A stretch of 64,000 nt of DNA, taken from Echinometra lucunter. Its lineage: Eukaryota > Echinodermata > Echinoidea > Camarodonta > Echinometridae. The translations under genes and the position numbers were made by a program. Under the pieces are notes generated by a model that was not told where the DNA came from, ran no database searches, and was given only the letters and a program-made list of their open reading frames with translations. Shown here one piece after another: positions 21,666 through 34,800 of the stretch. Within the stretch, counting starts at the first letter, position 1; each line of letters starts with the position of its first letter. Location: the NCBI GenBank assembly GCA_029962745.1, contig CM057153.1:14149241-14213240 (forward strand), read 5' to 3'.

Positions 21666-22019
21666 TGTATTTTGTTGATATACACCGCCAGAGGAGGCCA
21701 ACTTTCTATGTACCATTCTACCAAAGCCTAGTTTTAGAAGGACTCATTTTCTTACTTTTACTCATGAATTTGCTAGAACCAATTGTTTGAAGTTCACATG
21801 CTTGTATATGTTCTACTTGTGATTTATGTCTTGATGTTTCTGTTTGGCCATTTTTAAATGCTTTACGTAATATTTTGTTTGATATGCCCCCAATTATTAA
21901 TGCATATTGAAGATTTCAGTTATAATCTAATGGTCTTCAGGCGAATGCCTTAGGCTTGTCCTTTTATATTTTCCTTTCTTTTCATTACATTCTTTTCGTG
22001 TACATGCTGACCATTGTGT

Positions 22020-22215
22020 TTGTATGAATTTTATGACAACAACCAATGAGGAGAGCCTTTATACAGAAATTACTATTTCTTTTAGGTAATCCCCAGGCAT
22101 TGGTTGTTGTTTATGTTATTATGTATATTGTATATTGTTAAGTTTCATATGAGAATTTGTTATGTTATTATGTTATGTGTTCCTGGAAATTAAATAAACA
22201 TAAACATAAACATGT
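22020..22215 (+). mobile_element. Possible retroelement 3' end
   Basis: AT-rich sequence ending in ATAAACATAAACATAAACAT after 'gaaattaa'. A short microsatellite tail of this kind is typical of the 3' ends of CR1/L2-type LINEs and SINEs. No reverse-transcriptase frame was recognised upstream, so this is a weak call. Confidence 0.3.
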
Positions 22216-24600
22216 TTTTGAATATGGATCAATAAAGAATATGAACTATATTAAATATGAACTATCTTCAGCTATAATACCTCCATATGCGCTTTCACAG
22301 AGCATTTTGATACCGGCCTCTTGTCTGTAGCTACCTTTACGTTCGCGAAATTAAGGTGAATATCCGTCAATGTTTCGTCTGCAATTCGCTATTATCAACA
22401 AATATTATTTTCGATTTACGATGGGCTCATGTTCATAAATGTTCTCGCAAAATGATCACGAAGCCTACAACGCACCGTATACGACCACAGCATTAACACC
22501 CATAAAATGTATAAAGGGCGGCTACAGTTGTCGACATCAAAGGCTTTTCACATGGTTAAGAAAACACGATAAATGCGAAAAGTTGACTTAGAAGTAATTG
22601 CTTGTAAAGGGAAACATGTTATGACATTGCAAAAGTTCTGTACAAATATTATGATGAAGATAAGCATATTTATCTGTCTGCTATCTTAAGACATTAAACG
22701 AAAGTTTATAGTGAATAAATATATAGCCTACGTGAACTCCGAACTTGAACAGTCACTAATAGATCCGGAATGTAATCACAGCTACATAAAAGATCTCTGT
22801 CGATTAATGATAAAGGATCATAGTGACATCATTTTGAGCTTCCATGACATTTTTTTTAAAACGTGAGCCAGACCTTTCCTATCTTGTCATATTTCATTTT
22901 CTCTTCGCGGCAGAAATGAAATATAAACAGCCAGAAAGCAAGATTACCCCAGCGTGGTTCAGACAAAGAAAAGTTGATGACGAAAACCCACATCAATCGA
23001 TTAAAAAATACTACGTCTATGTCACACCAACAAGGGCCACGCCACACCAGAATGAACAAAAAACAAACAATAAAAAAAACAAAAACCCAAAGAAACAAAT
23101 ATCCACAACGTTTACCTCGAATGGCCAATATTCACTCGGCCTTGGAGTCGGTTACAGCGGTGTGACTGAGTTATAAGTCAAGCGATTAGCTCTGTGTCTT
23201 CACCTATAAACCAACAACCTTAATGCAGCTTTGTAACTGGTTAATATTTCTTTCTGGGGGAAGGGAGCACGGGATTAGCAAATAATCGGTATGTGCTCCT
23301 GCGGGTCCCATCTTGGCTATACGCCACTAAGAGGGACCCCCGGTTCAAAACAGGATGTGTCTTTCGGGTGATGACTATTAAAAGGGCGGTTCCTTGCTCG
23401 ACGTAATTAATAGGACCTGAGTGACGTATAACACACACCCACACACCTACACACTCACACCCCCGCACACACACACCATCACACACAACACACACACACA
23501 TTGTGCACTCAAAGTCTTCGATCTATTGCAATATTAATTTTTTCTCTCTCTTACCAGTTTGCCAGAAGAAAGAAGAAAAGAGAAAGAAGAAGAAAATAAA
23601 AGAAAATAAAACTAACAGAAGCAGCAACAACAACAAAAACGATGAAAATTCTTACTTCATACTCTATGTACCTTCGACCTGGATAAAAAAAAAAATCCAA
23701 GCAAGGGTTATAAGGAGGTGCTAGAGTATAATCATCTGACGATTATAAAAACTGTCACTATAGTTCGCAATGGAAAAAAAAAATCACAAGGTCGAAAGTG
23801 ATGTTGGTGGGCGAGCGTGTGATGCGTGAGTTAGTAACAAGTAGTTGCAGGATTGATAATGTATGTTTGCCCATTGTTATATTTATAAGTCAAAGTCCTC
23901 CGTTAGTTCAACTTGATATTTATAAAACTCTGACACGCTTTAGTTTCTATGCGTGTGATTTCCTTTTTATTATGAAATCATGATGGAATGAGCAGGGAAT
24001 ATAAAAATAAGTTGCCCTGTAGAACTATGAATCAGCCAAAATAAACAAAAGCCCGACTGCAGACCTTCACATAACTTTAAATGATAGTTTTACGAGCATT
24101 GATCTTAATTTGTGATAATATGAACAAAGACAGGGCCGGGAGACAGGGCCGGTACTGAATTCGATATTTAAATCAAAATGGGATGGAATCTATGACGCCA
24201 CAATGCATGTTGTCAGTCGGCTTGCTCTGCGATCTGAATAAGACTGTTAAGCAAGACTGTTAAGCAAGCCAGTTTGCTTGGTCAAGTAGGCCCTAAAATG
24301 CGAAATGAAATTTGCTCTTTTCTCTCCTATTCATCATACCCAGAATGTTTGAATAGGTGAATCGTCTTCTTCAATAGCTTGTTTCTACTACTACATGTAT
24401 TATCATTAGCATTAAAACAGAATACAGATGAAATTTGTCTAAAAATACGATCTTTTTGTTTTCTGTAGGTCGGTATTAAGCCTTGTCAACAGCCAATTAT
24501 ATTTCTCTCTTCACCCCTCTCTCTGAAAGAAACTACATGCATAGGCTAAAATATCTTCGACTGCGCGATTAGGTCAGGAAATGTTTGTACATGTAGTAAA
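22216..24600. other. Gene-poor stretch
   Basis: No convincing exon. It holds a (CA)n-rich tract at about 23430-23500, A-rich sequence at 23045-23110 and 23565-23645 (source of Lys/Asn-rich false frames) and otherwise unique AT-rich DNA. Confidence 0.4.
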
Positions 24601-24608
24601 GGAGGGTG

Positions 24609-25092
24609 ATGTTCGTTATTTTGAAGCTTCGTTATTCCGAAGGTTCGTTATTCCGAAACATGCATATTGCGTCTGATGTTCGTAAGTTCGAAATGAAAAT
24701 GGGTTCGTTAATCCGAACATTTGTGGCGTTATGCCGAAGGTTCGTTAGTCCGAAAATAAAATATAGTTCCTTATTCCGAAGGTTCGTTATTCCGTAGGTT
24801 CGATAGTCCGAAAATGAAATAAGGTTCGTTAATCCGAAAATAACGAACTAAAGAACCTTATTTCATTTTCGAACTAACGAACCTTATTTCGTTTTCGGAT
24901 TAACGAACCTTCGGAATAACGACCTTTTTTTTTTCATTTTCGGACTAACGAACCTTCGGAATAACGAACCTTATTTCATTTTCGGACTAACGAATCTTCG
25001 AAATAACGAACCTTAGGACTAACGAACCTTCGGAATAACGAACCTTTGGAATAACGAACCTTCGGAATAAACGAACCTTCGGAATAACGAAC
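24609..25092. repeat. Palindromic GTTCGTTATTCCGAA satellite, copy 2
   Basis: Left arm (24609-24838): repeats of GGTTCGTTATTCCGAA with GTTCGTTAGTCCGAAAATG variants. Right arm (24839-25092): the same in reverse complement (TTCGGAATAACGAACC). The pattern matches 2240-2960 but is tidier. Each unit is itself partly palindromic. No coding content. Confidence 0.8.
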
Positions 25093-25562
25093 TGTAACCG
25101 TAAAAGAGATGGACAGAATTACCATTCGTTTTTCATCACAGAAACAGCTGTGGTATATTTGTGTCCCTTTCCTTCATTATTTTAAGAAAGTCACTGCAAA
25201 GTTTCGATTTCGAAAGTTATCAAAACAGAACTACAAATAATCAAATGGAAAGGTGACCGGGAATGAATATTGTTTACGTTGCACCTTTTGGTCAGCATTA
25301 CTGATTTCATTACAAAATAACCTATTGTACTTGCTTCCAAGGGGAAAATAGATGTAAGCTATTATGCGTCCACCTTAATGAATAAAACAAGGATGACCTA
25401 CAATTATATCGAGGTCATTCCAGTACACTGACAGCTCACAAGACCGACATTAACACAGACTCAGACCAACTGGACCTCCAGTATAACCGGGGCATTACTA
25501 GTACATGTATAACAATGCCTTTGCATAGGCTAGAGCTTTTCAGACGGATTTTTCTCGTACAC

Positions 25563-25893
25563 CTTAAACGGGACCAAAACCCTGGGCAAAAATTAGTTTA
25601 ATAAAAAAGAGAGGATAGAGAGAAGCAATTTAAAAAAGTTCCATCAAAATCGGTTACGAAATGAGAAAGTTATGAAAGTTTGAAAAGTCTCGATTTAATT
25701 GCTATGGCTATCCTCAAAATTTGCGATGTTGCTTCAAAATGGCAAGTTTTTGTGGACAACTCTTAGTATGTTTTGTAGACAAAATTTCATATTTTCTACA
25801 TTTTGAAGGACCTTTTTAAAATTACTTCTTTCTGTCCTCTCTTTACATTAAAATTGAATTTTCCTCCGGATTTTGGTTCCTTTTAATTTAAAG
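25563..25893. mobile_element. Foldback-type element
   Basis: Left end TTAAACGGGACCAAAACC and right end GGTTCCTTTTAATTTA are inverted. Inside, 'gtccatcaaaatcgg', 'gaaagttatgaaagttt' and 'tggacaactctta' echo the long foldback elements at 17813 and 33429, so it is probably a distant relative with decayed arms. Confidence 0.5.
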
Positions 25894-25948
25894 ATTTGTT
25901 TATATCTATATGTTTGTTTTATGTATCAATATTTTATATATAAATATA

Positions 25949-26900
25949 CAGTGCGTATTCTCCTCTTTTAATTGATACCTCACTTGCATCATTTATGTTA
26001 CACATGACCAGGTTCATTGTTATTAAAGATAACAGGTGCGAATTCCACTTTTTGCAAGTTTTGGTAAATAGACGTAAGACTGAACGCACCTCTCTCATTG
26101 GAGCCACACATAATCGGTTGCTTTCTTATTGATTATGACCAACTTCAGTAGCGTTTTGCAATGTTACTGGATGCAAGACTGAAACTCACATTTCCCCTGC
26201 ATTATGCTCTTGATAGGCTTTTAGTAGGTCTGATAATCATCAGTGATCGTTAGGAAAATGGTTCAATTCACTGCGAGAAATGACACTTTCAGGTTTGAAG
26301 GTTGCATCATTTCACCAGAAACAAGGGAGTTTGCAGAGAACAAATGAGGAATTCAGAAAGCATCTTCCGAAAAGTCTCCAGCAGATTTTCTTTCTCTTTT
26401 TTCTTTAAAACTGAAAGAATGTAGGGAAACACTTACGTGTGATACTAGCCTTATCCGAAAGCCAAGGTAGTCTTGGACTCTTGGTAGAAAGTGCGCTAAG
26501 TGTTAAGGGAGAAGTCTGCTGTGACAAGGCATCGATCCACTTCCCCAGGATGTTACTAAAAACGAAGGCAGTATGCCAAAGACTAACAAGAAGAGCATAA
26601 TCTTTAAAATAATTGTTAGGAAAAACCCATTTTACTTGTCATATTCAACGTAAACGTACACAATCGTCTGTGAACTCGCTGAAAGCACTTCATTCATTTT
26701 CCAAAACTTGCAAAAGGTGGAATTTGTACCTGACGTCTTCATGTACAATATTCCCACTCAGGTGACAGCAGTGATGTAAGTGAGGCATCAATGGAAAAGG
26801 AAGAAGTTGTCCTTTTCAAATATGCTACATGCAAAATATAGAAATTAATAACCTTGAAAAATAATCGATTAAACTTGGATTACCTTTTTTATACGCACTG
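25949..26900. mobile_element. TA-inserted element with CAGTGCGTAT ends
   Basis: Terminal CAGTGCGTAT and ATACGCACTG are inverted, with TA on both sides (25947-25948, 26901-26902). Subterminal inverted blocks match well: TTGATACCTCACTTGCATCA against TGATGTAAGTGAGGCATCAA, and ATTCCACTTTTTGCAAGTTTTGG-type against its inverse near 26700. 952 bp with no transposase frame, so non-autonomous. TIR and TA target suggest Tc1/mariner mobilisation (inference). Confidence 0.75.
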
Positions 26901-26902
26901 TA

Positions 26903-28687
26903 TATTCCACCTCAGTATCATCATAATTTGTATTCCCTCTCTCTTATCAAACCCTCTCTTCCATCACCTCTTTCAAAAATTTTACCATGATCTGGAAAAC
27001 ACAAACGTATATATACACTGCTTTGATATGCAAAGTCTAGTTAAATCTAGTCACTGCACTTACATCGACACATTTGACAATAAAGAAAGAAAGAACAACA
27101 AATGAAACACTTTTCTTGTATAATCGCCAATCTAACAAAATCTAAAATTACAATATAAGAATATTTCATTGAAAAATTATTGCGTAGTGATGCGGTTGTA
27201 GAGAATGCAGTCTACCATATACACTAACGATATTCAGATTAAGAACGAATTATAAGCTCTGCAAAATTACAAAAGTTGAAATTGCAAAAAAGCAAACCAG
27301 TGTGATTATTATATTTATTCCATTATTAAACTTTCTTTCCTTTGTTCTCTCATACTTTAATACAGAGGTTAACCTTATTCTGCCTTTATAACAATATTGT
27401 GTACTAATGATTAGAAATAAATACAACTTGACTGGTTTAATAATGAGCCGAGAATATTATAGGCCTCTGTGATTTGAACTTTCAGTTGGTATGAAGTCCA
27501 GTGTTAGCAGGCAATTCATTTTATTTTGATGGTTGAAAGAAATGCACAATTTGATTAATCCCTATATATCAATATAATAAAATAATTCTAAATGTAATTG
27601 CACGACTAGTACTCAACACTACAAGAAAACGCGTACATTATTTTGGTTCAAAGTTCTGTAATATACTTGAGTACAAAATGTCTTCATTCAGTACGTTTGC
27701 TACTCTCTAAATAAATCAGCCAATACCTACACGCTAGTGAAACATCCACGAATATTTCAAGAGGATACAGTCAAATTTGCGAACTAGCTCGATTATATAA
27801 AGCTGTGATATTCATTTCAATTTCCCTCGATTCTCTAAAAAAATTCACGATCTGAATAGAGGAATCAACCCCCCGAAAGTAGACTACAGTGAAATGCATA
27901 ATTCCAGTCATGTTGTAGTAAATCTATTGTATTCAAATCGTATACTATTCTACATTCATCATGAAAGTTCTGTCACCTTAGTCATGATTTTGATTCTGTT
28001 GCATAAAAGTCCAATATTCCAAGGAAATTGCATGGTTGAAATGTGCCGAAACATAATTGCATGTGTACTTTGTTCATCTGTCACATTCCAAAGAGGAAAA
28101 TACCATTTCCTTTCCAAAAACCTCCAACATGATATTCATTGTTAACTGTTTATTCGGATGATTATTCTTGGCTAAAAAGTATCAGATATTAATAGGATTT
28201 CTTGATAATCTGTGGAACATCAATGACACTATACGATTTTCAGGGTTACAGGTCTATGCTCGTAGAAAACACATTGCATGACAATCGAAATATACAACAA
28301 CAAATAGATAAAGACATAATGAAGTACTTGTCCCAATTAAGAAATAACAATTGAAGTGAAAAGTCTTCGGTCTCCCCAAATTGAGGTAACAAAAGGCGTC
28401 TTTGCTAAACAAACCAGGCAGAATCACAATTTTCCATCCGATACCAGCTCTCTGTTTCTTTTAATCTCTATTTTAAGGCAATGTTGGGGCATTCCTTCTG
28501 TACGGAAAATTTCAATCCAATTTCTATCGGTCATTCCAAAAGTGAAATACAACATGTTCACTATCTAATTCCAAATAGTACATGTACGATATAATTCTAT
28601 GTCTAGCACGTCCCTCAAGATGGTTGATAAGCTCACCCATTTTTTGTGATTATTGTTACTAATAGATATAAAATCTCAAATCAGTTA
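26903..28687. other. Intergenic, 3' of the protease gene
   Basis: AT-rich DNA without recognised repeats or exons. The protease gene on the minus strand ends at 28688, so its 3' UTR should lie in the upper part; I could not fix a polyadenylation signal with confidence. Confidence 0.4.
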
Positions 28688-28859
28688 TTAATTTTCTTGG
28701 ATGATTTTCATAATATAATCCAGATTTCCAGCGGTACCCGTAAAAATATTCGGCCTGTACGGCCCACCGCATGATTCTCCCGCCGACACAGACCCGATGG
28801 AATACCAGGTTTCGTTGATGTAAGACACAAGTGGTCCACCGCTATCACCCTGCATTTGA
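28688..28859 (-). CDS. Protease last exon (catalytic Ser)
   Basis: Starts after AAATGCAG with [20 protein letters not shown] and ends at TAA (28688-28690). It carries the oxyanion/nucleophile motif. After it, VSAGESCG replaces the usual SWGxGC (Trp215 is Ala) and PNIFT replaces PGVYT (Gly226 is Asn). The C-terminal helix is NLDYIMKII. Confidence 0.85.
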
Positions 28860-31800
28860 AAAAAAAAAGATTGATGATGATGAAAACATGTGGACCAGTT
28901 AATTATTGCTCACTGATATTTTGGGGGTCACTGAAATATTTTAGATGGATCTGTTACACTATGCGATGGAAAGAACAGAACTAACTATCTTATAAAAAAT
29001 TTTCACATTGCTTTTGATGATAAAAAAGAATCCTATATACTTACAAAGCAGGTACTTATGTATCCATTTGAGTATCCTGCACACACCACGTTGTCTAAAA
29101 GTTCTAGTGAGTAGTGGTTCCTGCAGTACTCTAGGGGAACCTTCGGCAGACGGATCTCCTGCAGGTCCGGTGGATTATCACCTGAAATCAAGCATAGAGA
29201 TTATGGATGCTACAAGATAGGGGCTTCTTTGACTCTCTGAAGCCAATACGTGTGATTGGTTCCCCGTATCATTATGACATTAGAAGGCTTCACCGTAATT
29301 CTTTGAGATGAGTGCATGTGGTCCTGTGAAGGACCTTCTCACTCTCGACGTTTCGGTAAGCATGTCCTTACCGTCCTCAGGAGAAGTGAGTAGATTCTTT
29401 TCAGGACCACACTCATTTCCAAGGAAGAATACATTGTGTACCATGAAGCCTTTTACTGCCATACGTTCTACTACTATGGAAACCTTCAAGGGATATCTCC
29501 GTATCATTGTTCCTGCGGTCAATTTCATGCCAAGGGTTATGAGATCCCTGGTGGACCACTGCGGAACATGAAATTCTTAGTCTTTAGTTGGCATTCCAAT
29601 GTGTCTACGTCATTAGGGTTAGGCTTGGGTTTCATCGACTTAGACCATTATGAGGTGGAAAGACCCAAAGTGCATGCCTAGGGTGCGACTCACTGTTTTC
29701 TACGATGGATCCCCAGCCAGTGGCCGTGACGTAAGTACCGTCAGCAATATCGTAATTCCTCGGCGGCAGACACGCCGGCTGGACGAAGTTATTGAGGGTA
29801 GCCGGTTCCTTCAGTCTGATCACACCGAGATCATTCTGGTAAGCCGGATCACCGGAGTAATTCGGGTGGATCCAGATCCGATCAATGGGTATTGTCTGTC
29901 CGCCGTCCCTGCCGGTTTTCCAGTTCGTGATACCGAGGTAGACCTTCCCACCATACAGTCCGACCCTAGTGGAGTATAATAATATTTCATTTGTGGGATC
30001 AGCGTGCATCGTGCAAGTTAATATACTTAGAACCAGGAGCGGCACTACAGGGGGCGGCTGTCCCCTACGACTTTTTAAGTGATAAAAAGGGTGAGAAGAA
30101 GAAAGAAGAGCATTAGGCGGGAAGAGAGGGCACGGTCATACAACTATATACACACTAAAAAGGTGCAAGTTTGCACCCTAAATGCAACACTGGCAGCACC
30201 TTTTTGGGTGCAATCTTGCACCCTACATGAAAAAGGTGCAAAACTGCACCTTTTTGTTCTTGTTTGCACCCGGAAACGCCCTTTTGCACCCGAAAAGGTG
30301 CAACTTTGTACCTTTTAGGATGCAGAAATTTTGCGTACAAAAAGGTGCAAATTTGCACCTTCCCTAAAAGGGTATAACTCTGCACCCTTTAGGGTGCAAA
30401 ATGTAGCTAACTGCGCCCTTTAAGATGTAAAAAGCTTATAAAGGTGCAAAATTGCACCCAAAAAGGAGCTCCCAGTGTTGCATTTGAAGGATGCAAAATT
30501 GCACCTTTTTTCTTAGTGTGTATAGATTAGCCCTATTTGCTCACTGAAAACGTAAATAAACTCAGGTGTGGGTTAAACACCAGGACAATACTTGCCCCCC
30601 TATCAAAATACCCTGGTGCCGCCCCTGCTGAGAACGCAACGATATACTAAGTCTTGACAAATAAAATTAGCAGACTGCATTACTTAAGACTGGCACATTT
30701 TCCTATTAAGCCGAAACTATGATGACGGCAATCCGAGGACAGAATAACTTGACCATACGTACACACAGTGAGCGGCAGTCAGGACCCATTTTCTATTGAT
30801 CAAGGTACCTCCGCAGTAGGGTATGATCTTGGTACGGATGAGTCCTGCTTGCCAGGGCCACTTCCCCCGCGTCTTCACGGCAGCACCCATGATGATTTTG
30901 GAATCGAAGATAGGGCGGTTTCCGCAAGCTGTTAAGAAGAAGAAGATTTACAAAGAGAAAAAAGAAGCAACGATGAAAGAAAAATATTGGTAAAGAGTGT
31001 GTTCAGGTACTGAGAAAATGCAAAAACATGGAACGAAGCTTTCGTCTATTAAGAAAACATCGACGAAGGAAATAATGATGGGCAAGAAAAACGCCCGGGG
31101 AAAAACGGTCACCTTACTTCACATTTAAAGTAAAAACAATCACTTTGATAGCCCTGAAAAACCAAATCTTTGAATTAAAAAAAGCTGAAACAATAAAGAC
31201 TTCCACAATCTTAGACTGTGTTGGTATAATGCATGTTTGATTTTAAAAGACATGTTTTAAGTTTAAATTGGTGCTTTTTTTCTGGTAATTCCGTTACAGA
31301 GGTGCTATACCACAATATCATGAATGTAAGAATAAAATTGTTGGAATGAAAGAGCTCACATGAAAGAATGGGCATATTTACAGAGTATTAAATGGCGAGA
31401 AGGGAGGCAGAGTACAAAAGAGGCACAGAAAGTCTAAAAATGTTGGTAACGGAATTACACCCTTGCCGTGGAATTGCCCTGATGCTAAGAGCATTGCTTG
31501 AGTGGAAAGGATGAACTGAGACATTTTGTTTGGAGCACAAGCATCACAAGGTAGGAGAGGGTGAGAGTTCGTCAAACCTAGGCGTCGGATCGTTTAAAGC
31601 AGACAATGCATTGGAAAAAAAACAAAACATTGTACACTAAACATACCCCCTCAGACACATACACAAACGTCTACTTCGGCATTTCTGCTTGCCTAATGGT
31701 CACACTCCCCATTCACAATTCGGGCCGTAAATCCGACTTCTTGTTTTCTCGGCTTGTTTGAAAGTTGTAGCTACCTTGTTGGTAAATTGGACGATTCTCC

Positions 31801-34800
31801 CATTCAAAATGATTTTTCAGTTCACTTTACAAAAAAAACTTTAGTGACTGTCTTCATCACAAGCAGTCCTTTGGACATTAGGGAAATATTCTGTGAAAAT
31901 ATTTTTTGCCAAATGGCAGGCTCAGTTTCTACTTATATTTACATACAAAATCCGTCGCCAATCTTACAGGTGGCTGTCGACAAACTTTCCAATGTTTAAG
32001 CAGTAAGCAGTTTTATTCTGAACTTGTCCATAGGTAAAACTCCTTTAAGTAAACTTTGGAAAACATTTCTCACGGAATGCAAAATAACGAAAAGTTTCAG
32101 GTCAGATCAATGGCCCCTAAAGTAAGATGATCGGAGCAATATCTTACGGCAGTTGTCTTCATCCGATCCATCAGGGCAGTCGTTCCGGCCATCGCATACA
32201 AACCGTTCCGTATGTGCGAAACCATCACAGCTATCTGTATTTGTAGATTAGACAAAAATATTTTGATTTGACTTGATTGTCAGACTTATCAGTCAAAATG
32301 AAAGCGATAGGATATGCATGGACCATGTTGACGATGCAAAGAATGAAACTGGACAAAAGAATCATTAAATATTGATATAGCATTAGCAGGTAACTCTTTG
32401 ATCTGTTGATGTAGCTTCCAACCGGATCCTGAGATTGTACCATACTCACTGTCACACATATAGATATCAACGTTTCCTCGTGTAATCTGAATATAATTGC
32501 CATCATGCGATTCATGGATGGTGTGGTGGTTTCATCGAGTGAGATTCAGTAGAGTGTCCTTGTCTTGAGTCACCCAAGACTTGGAAACTTTTGTCTTTAG
32601 TGAATGCAACATAGTTCTTTAAAGAATACAACTGCCGGGTATATTTCAATTTATGGATAAACCTTCCTGGATAATGTATTAAACTTTTTTTTAATGAGCA
32701 ATTTGAACATAGTGTAAAAAAGTTTTCGATAGCTGAAGCTACCAAATAATGAGCAATGCTCACTTCATGTCAGGGGCGGCGCTACGGGGGGGGCAGGGTC
32801 GACCGCCCCCTTATGATTTTTTCAAGTGACCGAAAAAGAGGAGAAAAAGAAGAAAAGAGAGGAGAAAGAAAAAAGAACAGTACAGGAAAAGAGAGGGATG
32901 GGTCATGTAACTATATGATACCCATATTTTTTTCATTTGAAACGTAAATGAACTCACCTATGGGTCCTCTTGACCCCCCTATAAAAATATCCTGGCGCCG
33001 CCCCTGCTTCATGTCCAAGCATTTATAAAGGATTTTGGGGGAAAGGAAGCAAAATGAATATTGTATCCTACTCGTCATTCCAGTAAGAACTGAAACTTCC
33101 TCTTTCAACCTTCAATACAACTTAAGATAATGACTGTTTTTGCTCCAAAAGTAAAAAAAAAAAATTAAAAAAAATCTTAGGGGTCAAAAGTAAAATGAAT
33201 ATTTGTCTTACTCGTTATGTCTGCTGGATCGCAGTCCTCTTCATCTTCCCCGTCATCACAATCTCTGATGACGTCACAGCGGTATTCTTGCTTGATGCAT
33301 GTCCCATCATTGCACGCAAAACCAGAGTCTTCGCATGTTACTGTGAAAGAAAATATCATTGTTGTGAGTTTGTGACGGTAATTTTACAACATTATATGAC
33401 GCATAGGCTGATGAATCATTTTTCTTTAAAGGAGAATGGAACCCAGGCATCAGTGTGCTTTTAGTGAATGGAGACGAACAAGAAAGATTAAATAGTGAAA
33501 GCTTGAGCAAAATCGGACAATCTGTTCAAGAGTTATGATTTTTAAAAGTTTAAGTAAATCCCTGTTATTGGGATCCTTGAGTTGGCAACTTTACCACCAT
33601 CTGCGATGTCATCGTGGACAACTCTCCATTCATTTTGTACACACTTTTTCAAAAAAATTGATGTATATGAAATTTCAAGTCAGGAATCAACATAATTCTT
33701 CACAAAATGCTTGAAGAACTGATGTAGCCATGTCATACCCAAACAGTAAATCAAAAGAATTTATATTTTTCTTGAAAATGAAGAAAATGTTAAATTCTGT
33801 GTACAAAATAAATGGAGAGTTGTCCACGATGACATCGCAGATGGTGGCAAAGTTGCCAACTCAAGGATCCCAATAATAGGGATTTACTTTCAAAATTCAT
33901 AACTCTTAAACGGCTTGTCCGATTTTGCTCAAACTTTCACTGTTTAATCTTTCTTGTTCATCTCCATTCACTAAAAGCACACTGATGCCTGGGTTGCATT
34001 CTCCTTTAAAGAGACTATTAAACATTACAATGTGAAAGAAAACAAAAAGTCAAAATCATGTTGAGTTCATTTATGTAGGATTAAGGAGTTTCTCAAAAAG
34101 GAAACCATCATCACAAAATTAATGTGAAGTCATTCAAAGACATGGAGAAATTCCTTTTTTACTACTTATCATTTCTCCACTATGTTTAATCGATAAAATA
34201 TTGCGGGGAAAGTTGGGTTTCAGTTTTTAAGAAACACACTGTATAATTCTAGTTATGTGAGGTATCAATATGCTGGCCACAGAGATAGAACCAGCTTTCC
34301 CTGTCGCGTCCATATTGCCGCTACAATATTGGGCGAAATGGAAAGTTCAAACCAACATTTTCACTTTTTAAATGGAAAAGTGGAAAGTGAAAAATTAGAG
34401 CAATAGATCACCTTACTTTATTTGATCGTAAATTATGTAGTAATTAAGGAATGAAAAAGTAAAACCCCTCAAATCTTTGCATTTATTTTTCACATGTACA
34501 TAATATACCTGGAGTCTTTGTTGTTGGCTGCTTAAGATCTGTTGTCATGACTCCGTGCATCATTGTCGACGGCGGTCGCATCGTCGTCACCATGGTCGTC
34601 GATGGCATGAATTTTGTCGCCATCGTCGTTGTTACGTCACAGCTTGTGAAGTTTACTGCGCAAGTGCCGTCTGGACATGTGACCTCTGTTGGACTACAGG
34701 TGGATTCTACCAAACGATAAGTATACAACACAGGGATATTGATTATGATCAACTGTTACATTAGATTGCCAACCATCGTTTTTGAGTATGTCTCCTGACA

